Source: Amycolatopsis nalaikhensis (GTDB lineage Bacteria; Actinomycetota; Actinomycetes; Mycobacteriales; Pseudonocardiaceae). From it: 64,000 nt of DNA. The notes beneath the pieces were generated by a model. The model searched no databases and had not been told where the DNA came from. It worked only from the letters and a program-made list of their open reading frames with translations. The DNA is taken from contig NZ_CP127173.1 of assembly GCF_030264295.1 (NCBI RefSeq), positions 6,145,501-6,209,500 of the forward strand. The letters are read 5' to 3'. Numbering within the stretch: the stretch's first letter is position 1; the number at the start of each line of letters is the position of its first letter. The position numbers and the translations under genes were made by a program. Below are positions 1 to 8,231 of the stretch, piece after piece.

Positions 1-659
1 AAGTCGTTGTCGCCCAGCGGTTCCACGCCGACCCGGTTGATCGCGCCGACGAAGTACTCGTTGGCCACCGCGGCCGCGGGCTGCTCCAGCTTCCACAGGT
101 ACTGCGACAGGCTGCGGCTGGTCGCGGACGGGTTGAAGACGATCTTCGCCCCGGCCAGCCCGAGCGCGCGCCAGCCCTCGGGGAAGTGCCGCTCGTAGCA
201 GATGTAGACGCCGATGCGGCCCACCGCCGTGTCGAACACCGGGTAGCCGAGGTTGCCGGGGCGGAAGTAGAACTTCTCCCAGAACCCCTTCACCTGCGGG
301 ATGTGGTTCTTGCGGTACTTGCCGAGGTAGGTGCCGTCGGCGTCGATCACCGCGGCGGTGTTGTAGTAGACGCCGGGCTGCTCGACCTCGTACATCGGCA
401 CGATCAGCACGACGCCGTGGCGCTGGGCCACCTCCCGCATGAGCTGCGTCGTCGGGCCGTCGGGGATGGCCTCGGTGTAGGAGTAGTAGTCGGTGTCCTG
501 CACCTGGCAGAAGTACGGCCCGTAGAACAGCTCCTGCAGGCAGACGACCTGGGCGCCCTGCGAGGCGGCGGTGGCGATGTGGTCGACCGCCGCCTTGATC
601 ATGGACTCCTTGTCACCCGTCCACCGCTGCTGGATCAATCCGGCTCGAACCACGCTCAC
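1..659 (-). CDS. Nitrilase-family amidohydrolase, beta-ureidopropionase-like (3' end outside window)
   Basis: This carbon-nitrogen hydrolase probably cleaves an N-carbamoyl amino acid such as N-carbamoyl-beta-alanine in the cytoplasm. The 219 visible residues carry the family's catalytic triad: Glu in QELFYGPYF, Lys in KYRKNHIP and Cys in YICYERHFPEGWR. The reading starts at GTG 659, preceded on the minus strand by AAGGAGGAG, a strong ribosome binding site. The start lies inside the last 47 bases of the upstream permease gene, so the two are translationally coupled. The stop codon lies beyond base 1. The pairing with an NCS1 permease suggests pyrimidine or hydantoin-type ureide catabolism. 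The family is clear; the exact substrate is inferred, and N-carbamoylputrescine amidase is the main alternative. Confidence 0.85.
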   Translation of the reverse strand, partial: MSVVRAGLIQQRWTGDKESMIKAAVDHIATAASQGAQVVCLQELFYGPYFCQVQDTDYYSYTEAIPDGPTTQLMREVAQRHGVVLIVPMYEVEQPGVYYNTAAVIDADGTYLGKYRKNHIPQVKGFWEKFYFRPGNLGYPVFDTAVGRIGVYICYERHFPEGWRALGLAGAKIVFNPSATSRSLSQYLWKLEQPAAAVANEYFVGAINRVGVEPLGDND

Positions 660-2169
660 TGATCTCCTCCTTGTTCGGTGACGGAAGGGACAAGGCGGCG
701 AAGACGACGAACGCGCCGACCAGGCCGACCACCCAGTTGTAGTCGTAAAGCGGCTTGAGGAACGGGATGATCCCGTCGGCGGGGAACGGTCCGCCGTACG
801 CGCCACCGACCGCCAACACGGCTCCCACCAGCGTCGCGATCAGCGCGCGCCAGTTCCAGCCGCCGCTGAACCAATACACCCCATCGGGTGTGTAGAGGTC
901 CTTCAGCCGCAGCTTGGTGCGGCTGACCACCCAGTACCCGGCGACGAGCACGCCGGCGACCGCGCCGAGCAGGCCGCCGTAGAAGCCGAGCCAGGCGAAG
1001 ATGTAGATGTTCGGGTCGGAGTACAGCCGCCACGGCTGGATGAGGATGCCGATGACGCCGGTGATCCCGCCGCCGACCGCGAAGGTGATCTTCTTCGGGA
1101 AGGCGTTCGAGAAGTCGTAGGACGGGCTCACGACGTTGGCCGCCAGGTTCGCCGAGATCGTCGCCAGCACCAGCGCGACCAGGGCGACGACCACCACGAC
1201 CGGGCTGGAGAACTTGTCGGCCAGCTGCGCCGGGTCCCAGATGTCCTCGCCGTAGAGCACGTGCCCGCCCGACGTCGTCAGGATGGCCACGATCGCGATG
1301 AACGTCATCGTCGTCGGCAGGCCGAGGATCTGGCCGCGGACCTGCTTGCGCTGGCTGCCGCCGAAGCGGGTGAAGTCCGGCATGTTCAGCGACAGCGTCG
1401 ACCAGAACGCGATCATCGCCATCAACGCCGGCGCGAAGACCTTCCAGAAGTCCGGGCCCCAGCCGAGCTTGCCGCCGTCGGACAGGATCGGGCCGAGCCC
1501 GCCCGCCTTGACCAGCACGTACCCGAGCATGATCAGGAAGCCGACGGACACCAGCGGCGCCGTCCAGTTCTCGAACCGGCGGACCGCCTCCATGCCGCGC
1601 CAGATGATGAGCATCTGGCCGATCCAGAAGACCACGAAGGACAGCCAGAGCGTCCAGTGCTGCCCGGCGACGACGGCGGAGTCGCGCCACCACGAGCCGA
1701 GCAGGCGGCCGAGGATGACGTAGATGGCCTCGCCGCCGACCCAGGTCTGGATGCCGAACCAGCCGCACGCGATGAACGCGCGCAGCAGTGCGGCCAGGTT
1801 GGCGCCGCGCAGGCCGTAGAACGCGCGGGCGAACACCGGGAACGGGATGCCGTACTTGGTGCCGGCGTGGCTGTTGAGCAGCATCGGCGCGAGCACGACG
1901 ATGTTGCCGATGGTGATCGTGATCAGCGCCTGCACCCAGTTCATGCCGAGCGCGATCAGCGACGCGGCCAGTGCGTAGCTGGGGATGTTGTGGGCCATCC
2001 CCATCCAGAGCGCGAAGTAGTTGTAGGTGGTCCAGGTCCGCTTTTCGACGGGGACGGGGGCCAGTTCCTCGTTGAAGAACCGGCTGCCTTCGAGAGACCG
2101 GACGTCGGCGGGGTCGAGCTCGACCCGGCCGTCGTCGTGCACGCGCTGGGCTGCGGGTGTCGGCGCCAT
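613..2169 (-). CDS. NCS1-family nucleobase/hydantoin:cation symporter
   Basis: This 518-residue inner-membrane protein has about twelve hydrophobic segments and should import a nucleobase, allantoin or hydantoin with a cation. The N-terminal region (NYFALWMGM, then GTKYGIPFPVFARAFYG around residues 95-115) is characteristic of the NCS1 family, which includes Mhp1 and PucI. The chosen start is ATG 2169 (MAPTPAAQ). Longer in-frame extensions run through non-coding-like sequence and antisense to the next gene, so they were rejected. The 3' end overlaps the nitrilase start by 47 bases, indicating an operon. The substrate cannot be read from sequence; the neighbouring carbamoyl hydrolase favours uracil, dihydrouracil or a hydantoin. 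Confidence 0.88.
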   Translation of the reverse strand: MAPTPAAQRVHDDGRVELDPADVRSLEGSRFFNEELAPVPVEKRTWTTYNYFALWMGMAHNIPSYALAASLIALGMNWVQALITITIGNIVVLAPMLLNSHAGTKYGIPFPVFARAFYGLRGANLAALLRAFIACGWFGIQTWVGGEAIYVILGRLLGSWWRDSAVVAGQHWTLWLSFVVFWIGQMLIIWRGMEAVRRFENWTAPLVSVGFLIMLGYVLVKAGGLGPILSDGGKLGWGPDFWKVFAPALMAMIAFWSTLSLNMPDFTRFGGSQRKQVRGQILGLPTTMTFIAIVAILTTSGGHVLYGEDIWDPAQLADKFSSPVVVVVALVALVLATISANLAANVVSPSYDFSNAFPKKITFAVGGGITGVIGILIQPWRLYSDPNIYIFAWLGFYGGLLGAVAGVLVAGYWVVSRTKLRLKDLYTPDGVYWFSGGWNWRALIATLVGAVLAVGGAYGGPFPADGIIPFLKPLYDYNWVVGLVGAFVVFAALSLPSPNKEEISERGSSRIDPAAVDG

Positions 2170-2325
2170 TGCGGAATCCTGCGCGCCCGGTCGCGGCCGG
2201 GGCAACGGCAGACTGTTCACTCTTCCCCGATCAGGAGTGCAGTCTGTCGATTGCGCGATCGGGCGTCGGAGTGCATGACCTGCGTCACACATCAGGCCGT
2301 CATGAACCGGCAAAGAGGGTGAAAC

Positions 2326-2382
2326 GTCTCCACAGGATCTCCACACTTCACGCGAACCGTCTCCACCGGGGGTGCTTAAGGT
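2326..2382 (+). promoter_or_regulatory. Phased direct repeats and -10 element before the response regulator gene
   Basis: Three direct copies of (G/A)TCTCCAC lie at 2326-2333, 2337-2344 and 2359-2366. Their spacing is 11 and 22 bases, that is one and two helical turns, the arrangement typical of OmpR/PhoB-family binding sites. A TAAGGT hexamer at 2377-2382 sits 7 bases before the ATG at 2390 and could be a -10 box for a leaderless transcript. I infer that the downstream response regulator binds here to control its own operon. No convincing -35 box is visible. Confidence 0.45.
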
Positions 2383-2389
2383 CGTGGCC

Positions 2390-3085
2390 ATGGAACTGGG
2401 TGGGCGGCGGGTGCTGGTCGTCGAGGACGACGTCACGATCGCCGCGTCGATCGCGGCCCGGCTGCGGGCCGAGGGGTTCACGGTGGACGTCGCGCACGAC
2501 GGGCCGTCCGCCGTCTCGGCCGAGGCGTCGGGGGAGCCGGACCTGGTCGTGCTGGACGTGATGCTGCCGGGGTTCGACGGCTTGGAGGTCTGCCGCCGGA
2601 TCCAGGGACGGCGGCCGGTGCCGGTGCTGATGCTGACCGCGCGCGCCGACGAGACGGACATGCTGGTCGGGCTGGGGGTCGGCGCCGACGACTACCTGAC
2701 GAAGCCGTTCTCGATGCGGGTGCTGACGGCCCGGGTGCACGCCCTGCTGCGGCGGGTCGAGCGGTCGTCGTCGGGGGCTTCGGGGGCCCGGATCGTGCTG
2801 GGCGACCTCGAGATCGACGTCGACCAGCGGCGCGTCGCGAGGGCGGGGGTCGCGGCTCAGCTGACGCCGATCGAGTTCGACCTGCTGGTCCACTTCGCGC
2901 GGCGGCCGCGGGTGGTCCAGCCGCGCGAACGGCTGCTGTCGGAGGTGTGGGACTGGGACGTCCACGGCACGTCGGCGGGCACGCGGGCGGTGGACAGCCA
3001 CATCAAGGCGTTGCGCCGGAAGCTGGGGGCGGACCTGATCCGCACGGTGCACGGCGTCGGGTACGCGCTGGAGGCGGGATCGTGA
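2390..3085 (+). CDS. OmpR/PhoB-family response regulator
   Basis: This 231-residue DNA-binding regulator is the output half of a two-component system. The receiver domain (about 1-115) has the acidic pocket E12-D13-D14, the phosphoacceptor Asp56 in VVLDVMLPG, Thr83 and Lys105 in YLTKPF. The C-terminal winged helix (about 135-230) ends in the usual VHGVGYALE motif. I chose ATG 2390, giving MELGGRRVLVVEDD; an in-frame GTG at 2372 would add six residues. The stop overlaps the start of the kinase gene by four bases. Phased direct repeats just upstream suggest autoregulation. The stimulus is unknown. Confidence 0.93.
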   Translation: MELGGRRVLVVEDDVTIAASIAARLRAEGFTVDVAHDGPSAVSAEASGEPDLVVLDVMLPGFDGLEVCRRIQGRRPVPVLMLTARADETDMLVGLGVGADDYLTKPFSMRVLTARVHALLRRVERSSSGASGARIVLGDLEIDVDQRRVARAGVAAQLTPIEFDLLVHFARRPRVVQPRERLLSEVWDWDVHGTSAGTRAVDSHIKALRRKLGADLIRTVHGVGYALEAGS

Positions 3086-4068
3086 AGCTGCTGCCCCGGC
3101 CACTGGACCGGATCCGCTCGATCAAGCTGAAGCTGGCGATCCTGATGGTCGCGTCGGGTGGGATCGCGTTCGCGTTCTTCAACTGGCAGATCGGCTGGCT
3201 GCCCCCGCGCACGACGATCACCGCGATGGTGCTGGCGCTGGTGTTGTCCCAGGTGCTGGCGCACGGCATGACGCGGCCGCTGCGCGAGATGACGGCGGCC
3301 GCACGGGCGATGGCGAAGGGCGACTACACGCGCCGGATCCGCGCGACCACGCGCGACGAGGTGGGGTCGCTGGCGCGGGCGTTCAACCAGATGGCGGGCG
3401 ACCTCGGCGACGCGGACCGGCAGCGCCGCGAGCTGATCGCGAACGTGTCCCACGAGCTGCGCACGCCGATCACGGCGTTGAACGGGGTGCTGGAGAACCT
3501 GGTCGACGGCGTCGAGGACCCGGACCCGGCGACGTTGAAGACGGCGTTGCAGCAGACGGAGCGCCTGGCGACGCTGGTCGACGAGCTGCTCGACCTTTCC
3601 CGGCTCGACGCCGGGGCCATTCCACTGCACAAGACGTCGTTCCCGCTGGCTGCTTTGTTGACCGAGGCGGTTTCGGAGGCGGCTTTGGTGCGCGGGGTGA
3701 CTTTCTCGGTGTCGGTCTCGCCGCCGGACGCGATCGTGACGGCGGACCGGGGACGGTTGTTCCAGGTGGTGGCCAATTTGCTGGAGAACGCGGCCCGCCA
3801 CGGCCCGGCCGGTGGTGAGGTGCGGGTGCTCGCCGAGGTGCGGCCGGGGGAGGTGCGCGTCGAGGTGTGCGACGAAGGTCCGGGGATCGCTCCGGCCGAT
3901 CGGGAGCGGGTCTTCGAGCGGTTCACCCGGGGGGAGCGGCCGTCCGGGGGTGGGACCGGGCTGGGACTGGCGATCGCTCGGTGGGCTGTCGACTTGCACG
4001 GCGGGACCATCGCTGTGGTTGATTCCTCGCCTGGGTGCCGGATTCGGGTGAGTCTGCCGACGGGCTGA
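3082..4068 (+). CDS. Sensor histidine kinase (HAMP, HisKA, HATPase)
   Basis: This 328-residue membrane kinase partners the preceding response regulator. Two hydrophobic segments (about 18-30 and 42-58) enclose almost no external domain, so it probably senses an intramembrane or envelope signal. A HAMP linker (about 58-112) precedes the HisKA box NVSHELRTP with phosphoacceptor His124. The ATPase domain has the N box (NLLENAARHG), G1 (DEGPGIAP) and G2 (GGTGLGLAI). It starts at GTG 3082, overlapping the regulator's stop. Because the extracytoplasmic loop is only about a dozen residues, the protein belongs to the intramembrane-sensing type. The ligand is unknown. Confidence 0.92.
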   Translation: MKLLPRPLDRIRSIKLKLAILMVASGGIAFAFFNWQIGWLPPRTTITAMVLALVLSQVLAHGMTRPLREMTAAARAMAKGDYTRRIRATTRDEVGSLARAFNQMAGDLGDADRQRRELIANVSHELRTPITALNGVLENLVDGVEDPDPATLKTALQQTERLATLVDELLDLSRLDAGAIPLHKTSFPLAALLTEAVSEAALVRGVTFSVSVSPPDAIVTADRGRLFQVVANLLENAARHGPAGGEVRVLAEVRPGEVRVEVCDEGPGIAPADRERVFERFTRGERPSGGGTGLGLAIARWAVDLHGGTIAVVDSSPGCRIRVSLPTG

Positions 4069-4079
4069 GGGTTTTCGGT

Positions 4080-4132
4080 GTCGCGAATGACTCATTCGGG
4101 ACGCCAGAGGTCTCGAATGAGTCATTCGCGAC
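4080..4132. repeat. Inverted repeat with AATGACTCATT arms, 3' of the kinase gene
   Basis: A perfect 19-bp inverted repeat (4080-4098 and 4114-4132) with a 15-base loop lies 12 bases after the kinase stop. Each arm contains the near-palindrome CGAATGACTCATTCG. The same motif recurs at 25023-25045 after another operon. It may act as a transcription terminator, as a hairpin that stabilises mRNA ends, or as a dispersed repeat. No run of T follows it. Confidence 0.7.
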
Positions 4133-4206
4133 CTGCCGGGTGACGTGCTCGCCGGGGCCGGGGCGGCTCGCGAGCACTGGTATTTGCGAATGTGAAGGTG
4201 GGGAAG

Positions 4207-5871
4207 ATGCCCAAGAACAGGTTTGATGGCGCCGGTGTGCCACGGGGAAAGCGCTCGCGGGTGGCCGGGCCGGAGGTGGCTTCGGTGGATGTGGAGGATG
4301 CCAGCGGTGGTGCCGCGCGGGGCGGCGCTGCGGGTGGGAGTGCAGGCGGCGGCAGGTCGGGGGCTGCCGCCGGGGCTGCGGCCGCCGGGGGTGGGCCAGC
4401 GGGTGGCGTCGCCGTTGCCGCTCCGCCTTTTCTTCTGCGGCCTATTCCTCCGCCCAAGTCCGCCGTTGTCCCGCTTCCGCCTGCCGTGCTGCCCGCCGCC
4501 GTCGTTGCCGGGGTTGCCGGGGCCCTCGTTCTGCCCGTCGATCGGCCCGGTGTCGGGTGGCTGCTCAGCGGTCTCGCCGTCGCCGGGGCCGTCTTCCTTG
4601 CCGATCGTCGTTCTCGGGCCGATGGCGACCGCGGCCCCTTCACCCTGGTCAGTGCCGGGTGGGCCCTTCTCTCACTCGCCCTGCTCGGGGTGGGCGCCGT
4701 GCGGGCGTCCGGGTGGCTCTTCGTCCTCTGCGTGCTCGCCGCCGTCGTCACCGGGTCGCTCGCCGTCGTCGGGAAGCGGACCGTCAACTCCGTCTTCTAC
4801 GACATGCTGGCCGTGCCCCTCGAAGCCTTCCGGGCCATTCCGTGGGCCGGGCGCGGAGTCGGCCGCTTCGCCTCCCGCCGCGACGGGGTCGCCCGGCGGA
4901 TCGCGCTCGCCGTGCTGGCCGCCGCCGTGCTCGTCGCCGTTTTCGTGCCGCTGCTCGCCAGTGCCGATGCCGCCTTCGCCGCCGTCGTCAACGCCGTTGT
5001 TCCCGATCTCAGCGTTCCCGTTCTCGTGCGGTGGTGCTGCGTGTTCGCCGTTGTCGCGTCGGTCGTCGCCGGGGCTTGCTACTTCCTTGCCGCACCACCG
5101 CACCGCGCGTCGGCGAACCGTCCACGCCGGACCGGATACGGTCTGGAATGGACGGTCCCGCTGACCGTCCTCGTCGCGCTGTTCAGCGTGTTCGTCGGCG
5201 TCCGGCTCGTGGTGCTGTTCGGTGGCACGGAGTACGTCCTGCGCACCAGCGGCCTGACGTCGGCGCAGTACGCCCGCGGCGGCTTCTGGCAGCTGTGCGC
5301 CGTCACCGTCCTGACGCTCGCGATCGTGTCCGCGGCCCTGCGCTGGGCCCCGAACGCGACCCAAGCCGACCGGCTCCGCCAGCGCGTCCTGCTCGGCGCG
5401 TTGAGCGCGCTGAGCCTGGTGCTCGTCGGGTCGGCGTTGAGTCGCATGTGGACCTACCAGGAGGCGTACGGCTTCACCGTCCTGCGACTGCTGGTCGAGG
5501 TCTGCGAACTGTGGTTCGGCGCGGTGTTCGTGCTGGTGTGCGCGTCGCTGGTCAGGCTGCGCTCGACGTGGCTGCCCCGCGCGGCGATCGGCACGGCCGC
5601 CGCGGCGCTGCTGGTGCTCGCGGTCCTCGACCCGGAACGCCTCATCGCCGACGCCAACGTCGACCGCGCGATCGACGGCCGACCCCTCGACCACCGCTAC
5701 CTGGCGGGCTTTTCGACGGACGTGGTCCCCGTGGTGTCGGCCCGCCTGCCGGAGCCGCTGCGTTCGTGCGTGCTGCGCGAGGTGCTGGCGGACGACACCC
5801 CGGACGGCTGGCCCGCCTGGAACCTCAGCCGCGCGAGCGCACGTGACGTACCTCTCGCACCCTGCGGCTGA
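4207..5871 (+). CDS. DUF4173-family multi-pass membrane protein
   Basis: This 554-residue protein has a Gly/Ala/Pro-rich, low-complexity cytoplasmic N-terminus (about 1-95) followed by roughly ten to twelve hydrophobic segments. The central block with TNSVFYDMLAVP and the later MWTYQEAYGFTVLR region are typical of the DUF4153/DUF4173 proteins of actinomycetes. I chose ATG 4207, which has GAAGG eight bases upstream; GTG 4192 is an alternative five codons earlier. The gene is monocistronic, with a strong hairpin after it. No enzymatic motif is visible and its function is unknown. The N-terminus is unusually rich in GGT/GGG glycine codons compared with the rest of the gene. Confidence 0.8.
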   Translation: MPKNRFDGAGVPRGKRSRVAGPEVASVDVEDASGGAARGGAAGGSAGGGRSGAAAGAAAAGGGPAGGVAVAAPPFLLRPIPPPKSAVVPLPPAVLPAAVVAGVAGALVLPVDRPGVGWLLSGLAVAGAVFLADRRSRADGDRGPFTLVSAGWALLSLALLGVGAVRASGWLFVLCVLAAVVTGSLAVVGKRTVNSVFYDMLAVPLEAFRAIPWAGRGVGRFASRRDGVARRIALAVLAAAVLVAVFVPLLASADAAFAAVVNAVVPDLSVPVLVRWCCVFAVVASVVAGACYFLAAPPHRASANRPRRTGYGLEWTVPLTVLVALFSVFVGVRLVVLFGGTEYVLRTSGLTSAQYARGGFWQLCAVTVLTLAIVSAALRWAPNATQADRLRQRVLLGALSALSLVLVGSALSRMWTYQEAYGFTVLRLLVEVCELWFGAVFVLVCASLVRLRSTWLPRAAIGTAAAALLVLAVLDPERLIADANVDRAIDGRPLDHRYLAGFSTDVVPVVSARLPEPLRSCVLREVLADDTPDGWPAWNLSRASARDVPLAPCG

Positions 5872-5907
5872 ACCCCGCGCCCGGGCGACGCGTGATTACC
5901 GGTTACG

Positions 5908-5950
5908 CGGAAGCCACCGGGCCGTCGTGGGGGCGGCCCGGCGGCTTCCG
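5908..5950. terminator. Strong hairpin between convergent genes
   Basis: CGGAAGCC at 5908-5915 pairs with GGCTTCCG at 5943-5950. The stem continues inward through CC/GG and GGGCCG/CGGCCC, giving about 16 base pairs with one mismatch and a nine-base loop. It lies between the convergent DUF4173 and SSI-like genes and could terminate both. A second, weaker inverted pair (ATGGGGCAC 5982-5990 and GTGCCCCAT 6011-6019) follows. Confidence 0.65.
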
Positions 5951-6066
5951 TGTGCCGAGCGCGGCCACCAGGGCCGCTGGCATGGGGCACAGCCTGCCCA
6001 AGGACCGGCCGTGCCCCATCGGGCGATGGGCGTTCCCTGTCGCGAAACGGCGTCAGGCCCGGAAAC

Positions 6067-6429
6067 TCAGAACGCGAAAACGCCGTCCGAGTCGCGGTCG
6101 GCGATGCAGCGGTTGGGGTACGTCGTCTTGAACGTCACCGGCTTTCCGCGCCAGGTGCCGACCGCTGTCGCGTCCACCGGGGCGTAGATCAGCGTGCACG
6201 CCTGGTGCCGCGGCGTCACCTTCGACAGGTCGCCGCCGACGCTCGCCAGTACCGCGCACGCCTTGTCGCGCTTCGGGTGCGTGCCGCCGTTCGGGTCGCA
6301 CGTCAGGGCCACCGAGCCGATCCGGCCGGCCGTGTCGTGGGTGGTCAGCTGCAGCGTCGACGCCGGGGGTTGCGCCGGCGCGAGGCAGTTCAAGGTCATC
6401 AAACAGGCGGCAATGGGGAGTAGGGCCAT
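6067..6429 (-). CDS. Secreted subtilisin inhibitor-like (SSI family) protein
   Basis: This 120-residue secreted protein resembles the Streptomyces subtilisin inhibitors. After a short signal peptide (MALLPIAACLMTLNCLAPAQ) come the SSI signatures ALTCDPNGGTHP, ACAVLASVGGDLS and TWRGKPVTF, and the C-terminus DGVFAF. Four cysteines in the mature part match the two conserved SSI disulfides. Aligning the CPMVYDP reactive loop of SSI with CTLIYAP here puts Leu at P1 and Ile at P1', which predicts inhibition of subtilisin- or chymotrypsin-like proteases. I chose ATG 6429 because it gives a clean signal peptide. A 14-residue extension is possible. It is probably a monomeric transcript, convergent with the DUF4173 gene. 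Confidence 0.86.
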   Translation of the reverse strand: MALLPIAACLMTLNCLAPAQPPASTLQLTTHDTAGRIGSVALTCDPNGGTHPKRDKACAVLASVGGDLSKVTPRHQACTLIYAPVDATAVGTWRGKPVTFKTTYPNRCIADRDSDGVFAF

Positions 6430-6457
6430 ATCGGTTCCATCGGCAGCCGGGGGCCGA

Positions 6458-8092
6458 TCACTGTGGTGCACGTCCGGGTGAGTCTTCTTCGCTCGTCCGG
6501 GTGAGGTCGTCCACCAGCAACGCGACGTACAGCGAGAGCATCGACTCCGGGTCCTCCAGCCGGACGCCGAGGACCTGCTCGATCCGGGCCAGCTGCTGGT
6601 AGTACGCCGTCCTCGAGGTGTGGGCTGCCGCGGCCGCCGCCGACTTGTTGCCGCCCTGCTCGCAGTAGTGCCGCAACGCCTGGACCAGCCTGCTGCCGGA
6701 CGTCGCGTCGCGCTGGCGGAGCGGGCCCAGCTCGCGCTGCGCGAACGCCGTCACGCGCTCGTCGCCCGCCAGCAAGTGCAGCAACCCGCGCAACCGGACG
6801 TCGGACAGCCGGTGCAGGACTCGCTCGGAACCCGTCCCCAGCGCGGCCGCCGCGACCTGGCCCGCCTCCAGCAGTGTGCGGCCCGCCTCGGCGGGCGACG
6901 ACACCGTCGTGCCCACCGCGAGCACGCCCGGCGCGCTGCCCCTGGCCTCGTGGACGTCGGTGGCGAGCCGGTGCAGTACGGCGTCGGCGTTGGCCTCCGG
7001 CGAGAGCGCGATCAGCGCGCGCACGCCCAGCTCGTCGGTCGCCACCAGCGCCGACACCTTCGCGCGGCGCGCCGCCAGCACCGTCGCCTCGGCCAGCTCG
7101 CGCAGCACCGGCGGCGTGGACAGCGCGGGCCGGGTGCCGGTCAACCGAGGCCGGACCGCCAGCCCGACCAGCTGCCGCCCCGGCAACGGCACCGCCAGCG
7201 CGGACGCCCGCGCCAGCAGCTCGGCCGACGGCGCCGGCGACGCCAGCAGCTCGGCGAGCACCGCGCGGTGGGCCTGCCGCTCGAGACCGTCGGTGTCCTT
7301 CGCGACCAGCCGGTGCACGGCCAGCGCCGACGCCGCCCGCTCGGCCACCACCCGGTGCCGGTGCGGCGGCTGGTCGGCGCAGACGACGACCAGCCGTCCC
7401 CAGTCGTGCCCGCGCGCGCCGACCACCGTGACCAGCCAGCCCGAACCCGGGTGGTAGCCGGTCCGCTCGCCGAGCTGGACCACCCGCGAGCGGGACGGCC
7501 AGCCGGTGAGCAGCTCGGCCGGGTCGGTGCCGGCCGCGTCGTAGGCGAGCACCTCGTGCGACAGCGTCTCCAGCACCACCGGCTGCTCGGTCAGCCGCGC
7601 GACCTCGCCCAGGACGACGCCGGGCTCGGCACCCGCGACCGTCAGCGCGGTGAACGTCTCGTGCACGCGCTCGGCGGCGCGCAGCTCGGCGACCTGGGCG
7701 TCGACGATCTGGCCGTTGACCGCCTCGGTGACGCTGACGTACCGCGTCTCGCGCGAGAGCGTGACCAGCGGCAGCCCGTGTTCCTCGGCCGCCTCGACCA
7801 GCGCCGCCGGCAGCTTGTCGCTCCAGTGCCGGACCAGCTCGATCACCAGGCCGGCCGCGCCGACCCCGGCGAGGTCGGCGACGTAGCGGGCCAGCGCCGG
7901 GCCGTCGTCGGGGAGCGCGACGCCGGTCGTCAGCACCAGCTCGCCGCCGCGCAGCAGGTGCGCGATGTCGGCGACCTCGGCGACGTGCGCCCAGCGGACC
8001 GGCGCGTCCAGCCCGGCCGAGCCCGCGACGACGTGCGGGCGGCCCTGGCGCAGCACCGGCAGCGCGAGCACCTCGGCGACGGTCGGGTACAT
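6458..8092 (-). CDS. PucR-family transcriptional regulator
   Basis: This 544-residue regulator has the PucR ligand-sensing N-terminal domain (MYPTVAEVLALPVL, then AGLVIELVRHW and LPLVTLSRETRY, about 1-130), a GAF/GGDEF-like middle region and a C-terminal helix-turn-helix (LVQALRHYCEQGGNKSAAAAAAH, about 470-525). Family members control purine, pyrimidine, GABA or proline catabolism. It is transcribed divergently from the mmsA-type dehydrogenase with 139 bases between the starts, so it probably controls that gene. Together with the permease and ureidopropionase at the left edge, this fits control of uracil or beta-alanine breakdown. The effector is inferred only from context. Confidence 0.88.
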   Translation of the reverse strand: MYPTVAEVLALPVLRQGRPHVVAGSAGLDAPVRWAHVAEVADIAHLLRGGELVLTTGVALPDDGPALARYVADLAGVGAAGLVIELVRHWSDKLPAALVEAAEEHGLPLVTLSRETRYVSVTEAVNGQIVDAQVAELRAAERVHETFTALTVAGAEPGVVLGEVARLTEQPVVLETLSHEVLAYDAAGTDPAELLTGWPSRSRVVQLGERTGYHPGSGWLVTVVGARGHDWGRLVVVCADQPPHRHRVVAERAASALAVHRLVAKDTDGLERQAHRAVLAELLASPAPSAELLARASALAVPLPGRQLVGLAVRPRLTGTRPALSTPPVLRELAEATVLAARRAKVSALVATDELGVRALIALSPEANADAVLHRLATDVHEARGSAPGVLAVGTTVSSPAEAGRTLLEAGQVAAAALGTGSERVLHRLSDVRLRGLLHLLAGDERVTAFAQRELGPLRQRDATSGSRLVQALRHYCEQGGNKSAAAAAAHTSRTAYYQQLARIEQVLGVRLEDPESMLSLYVALLVDDLTRTSEEDSPGRAPQ

Positions 8093-8231
8093 GGCACCTC
8101 GCGGTGATCGGCGATCGGCAGGGACAGACTGTACGGCCGGGAACCAACTGGCGTACACGTTGCCGATGGCGTGGGCGTGGCGCCCGCCCGGAGACTCGTC
8201 AAGGACGTCCCCGACCCGAGGAGTGCCCGCC

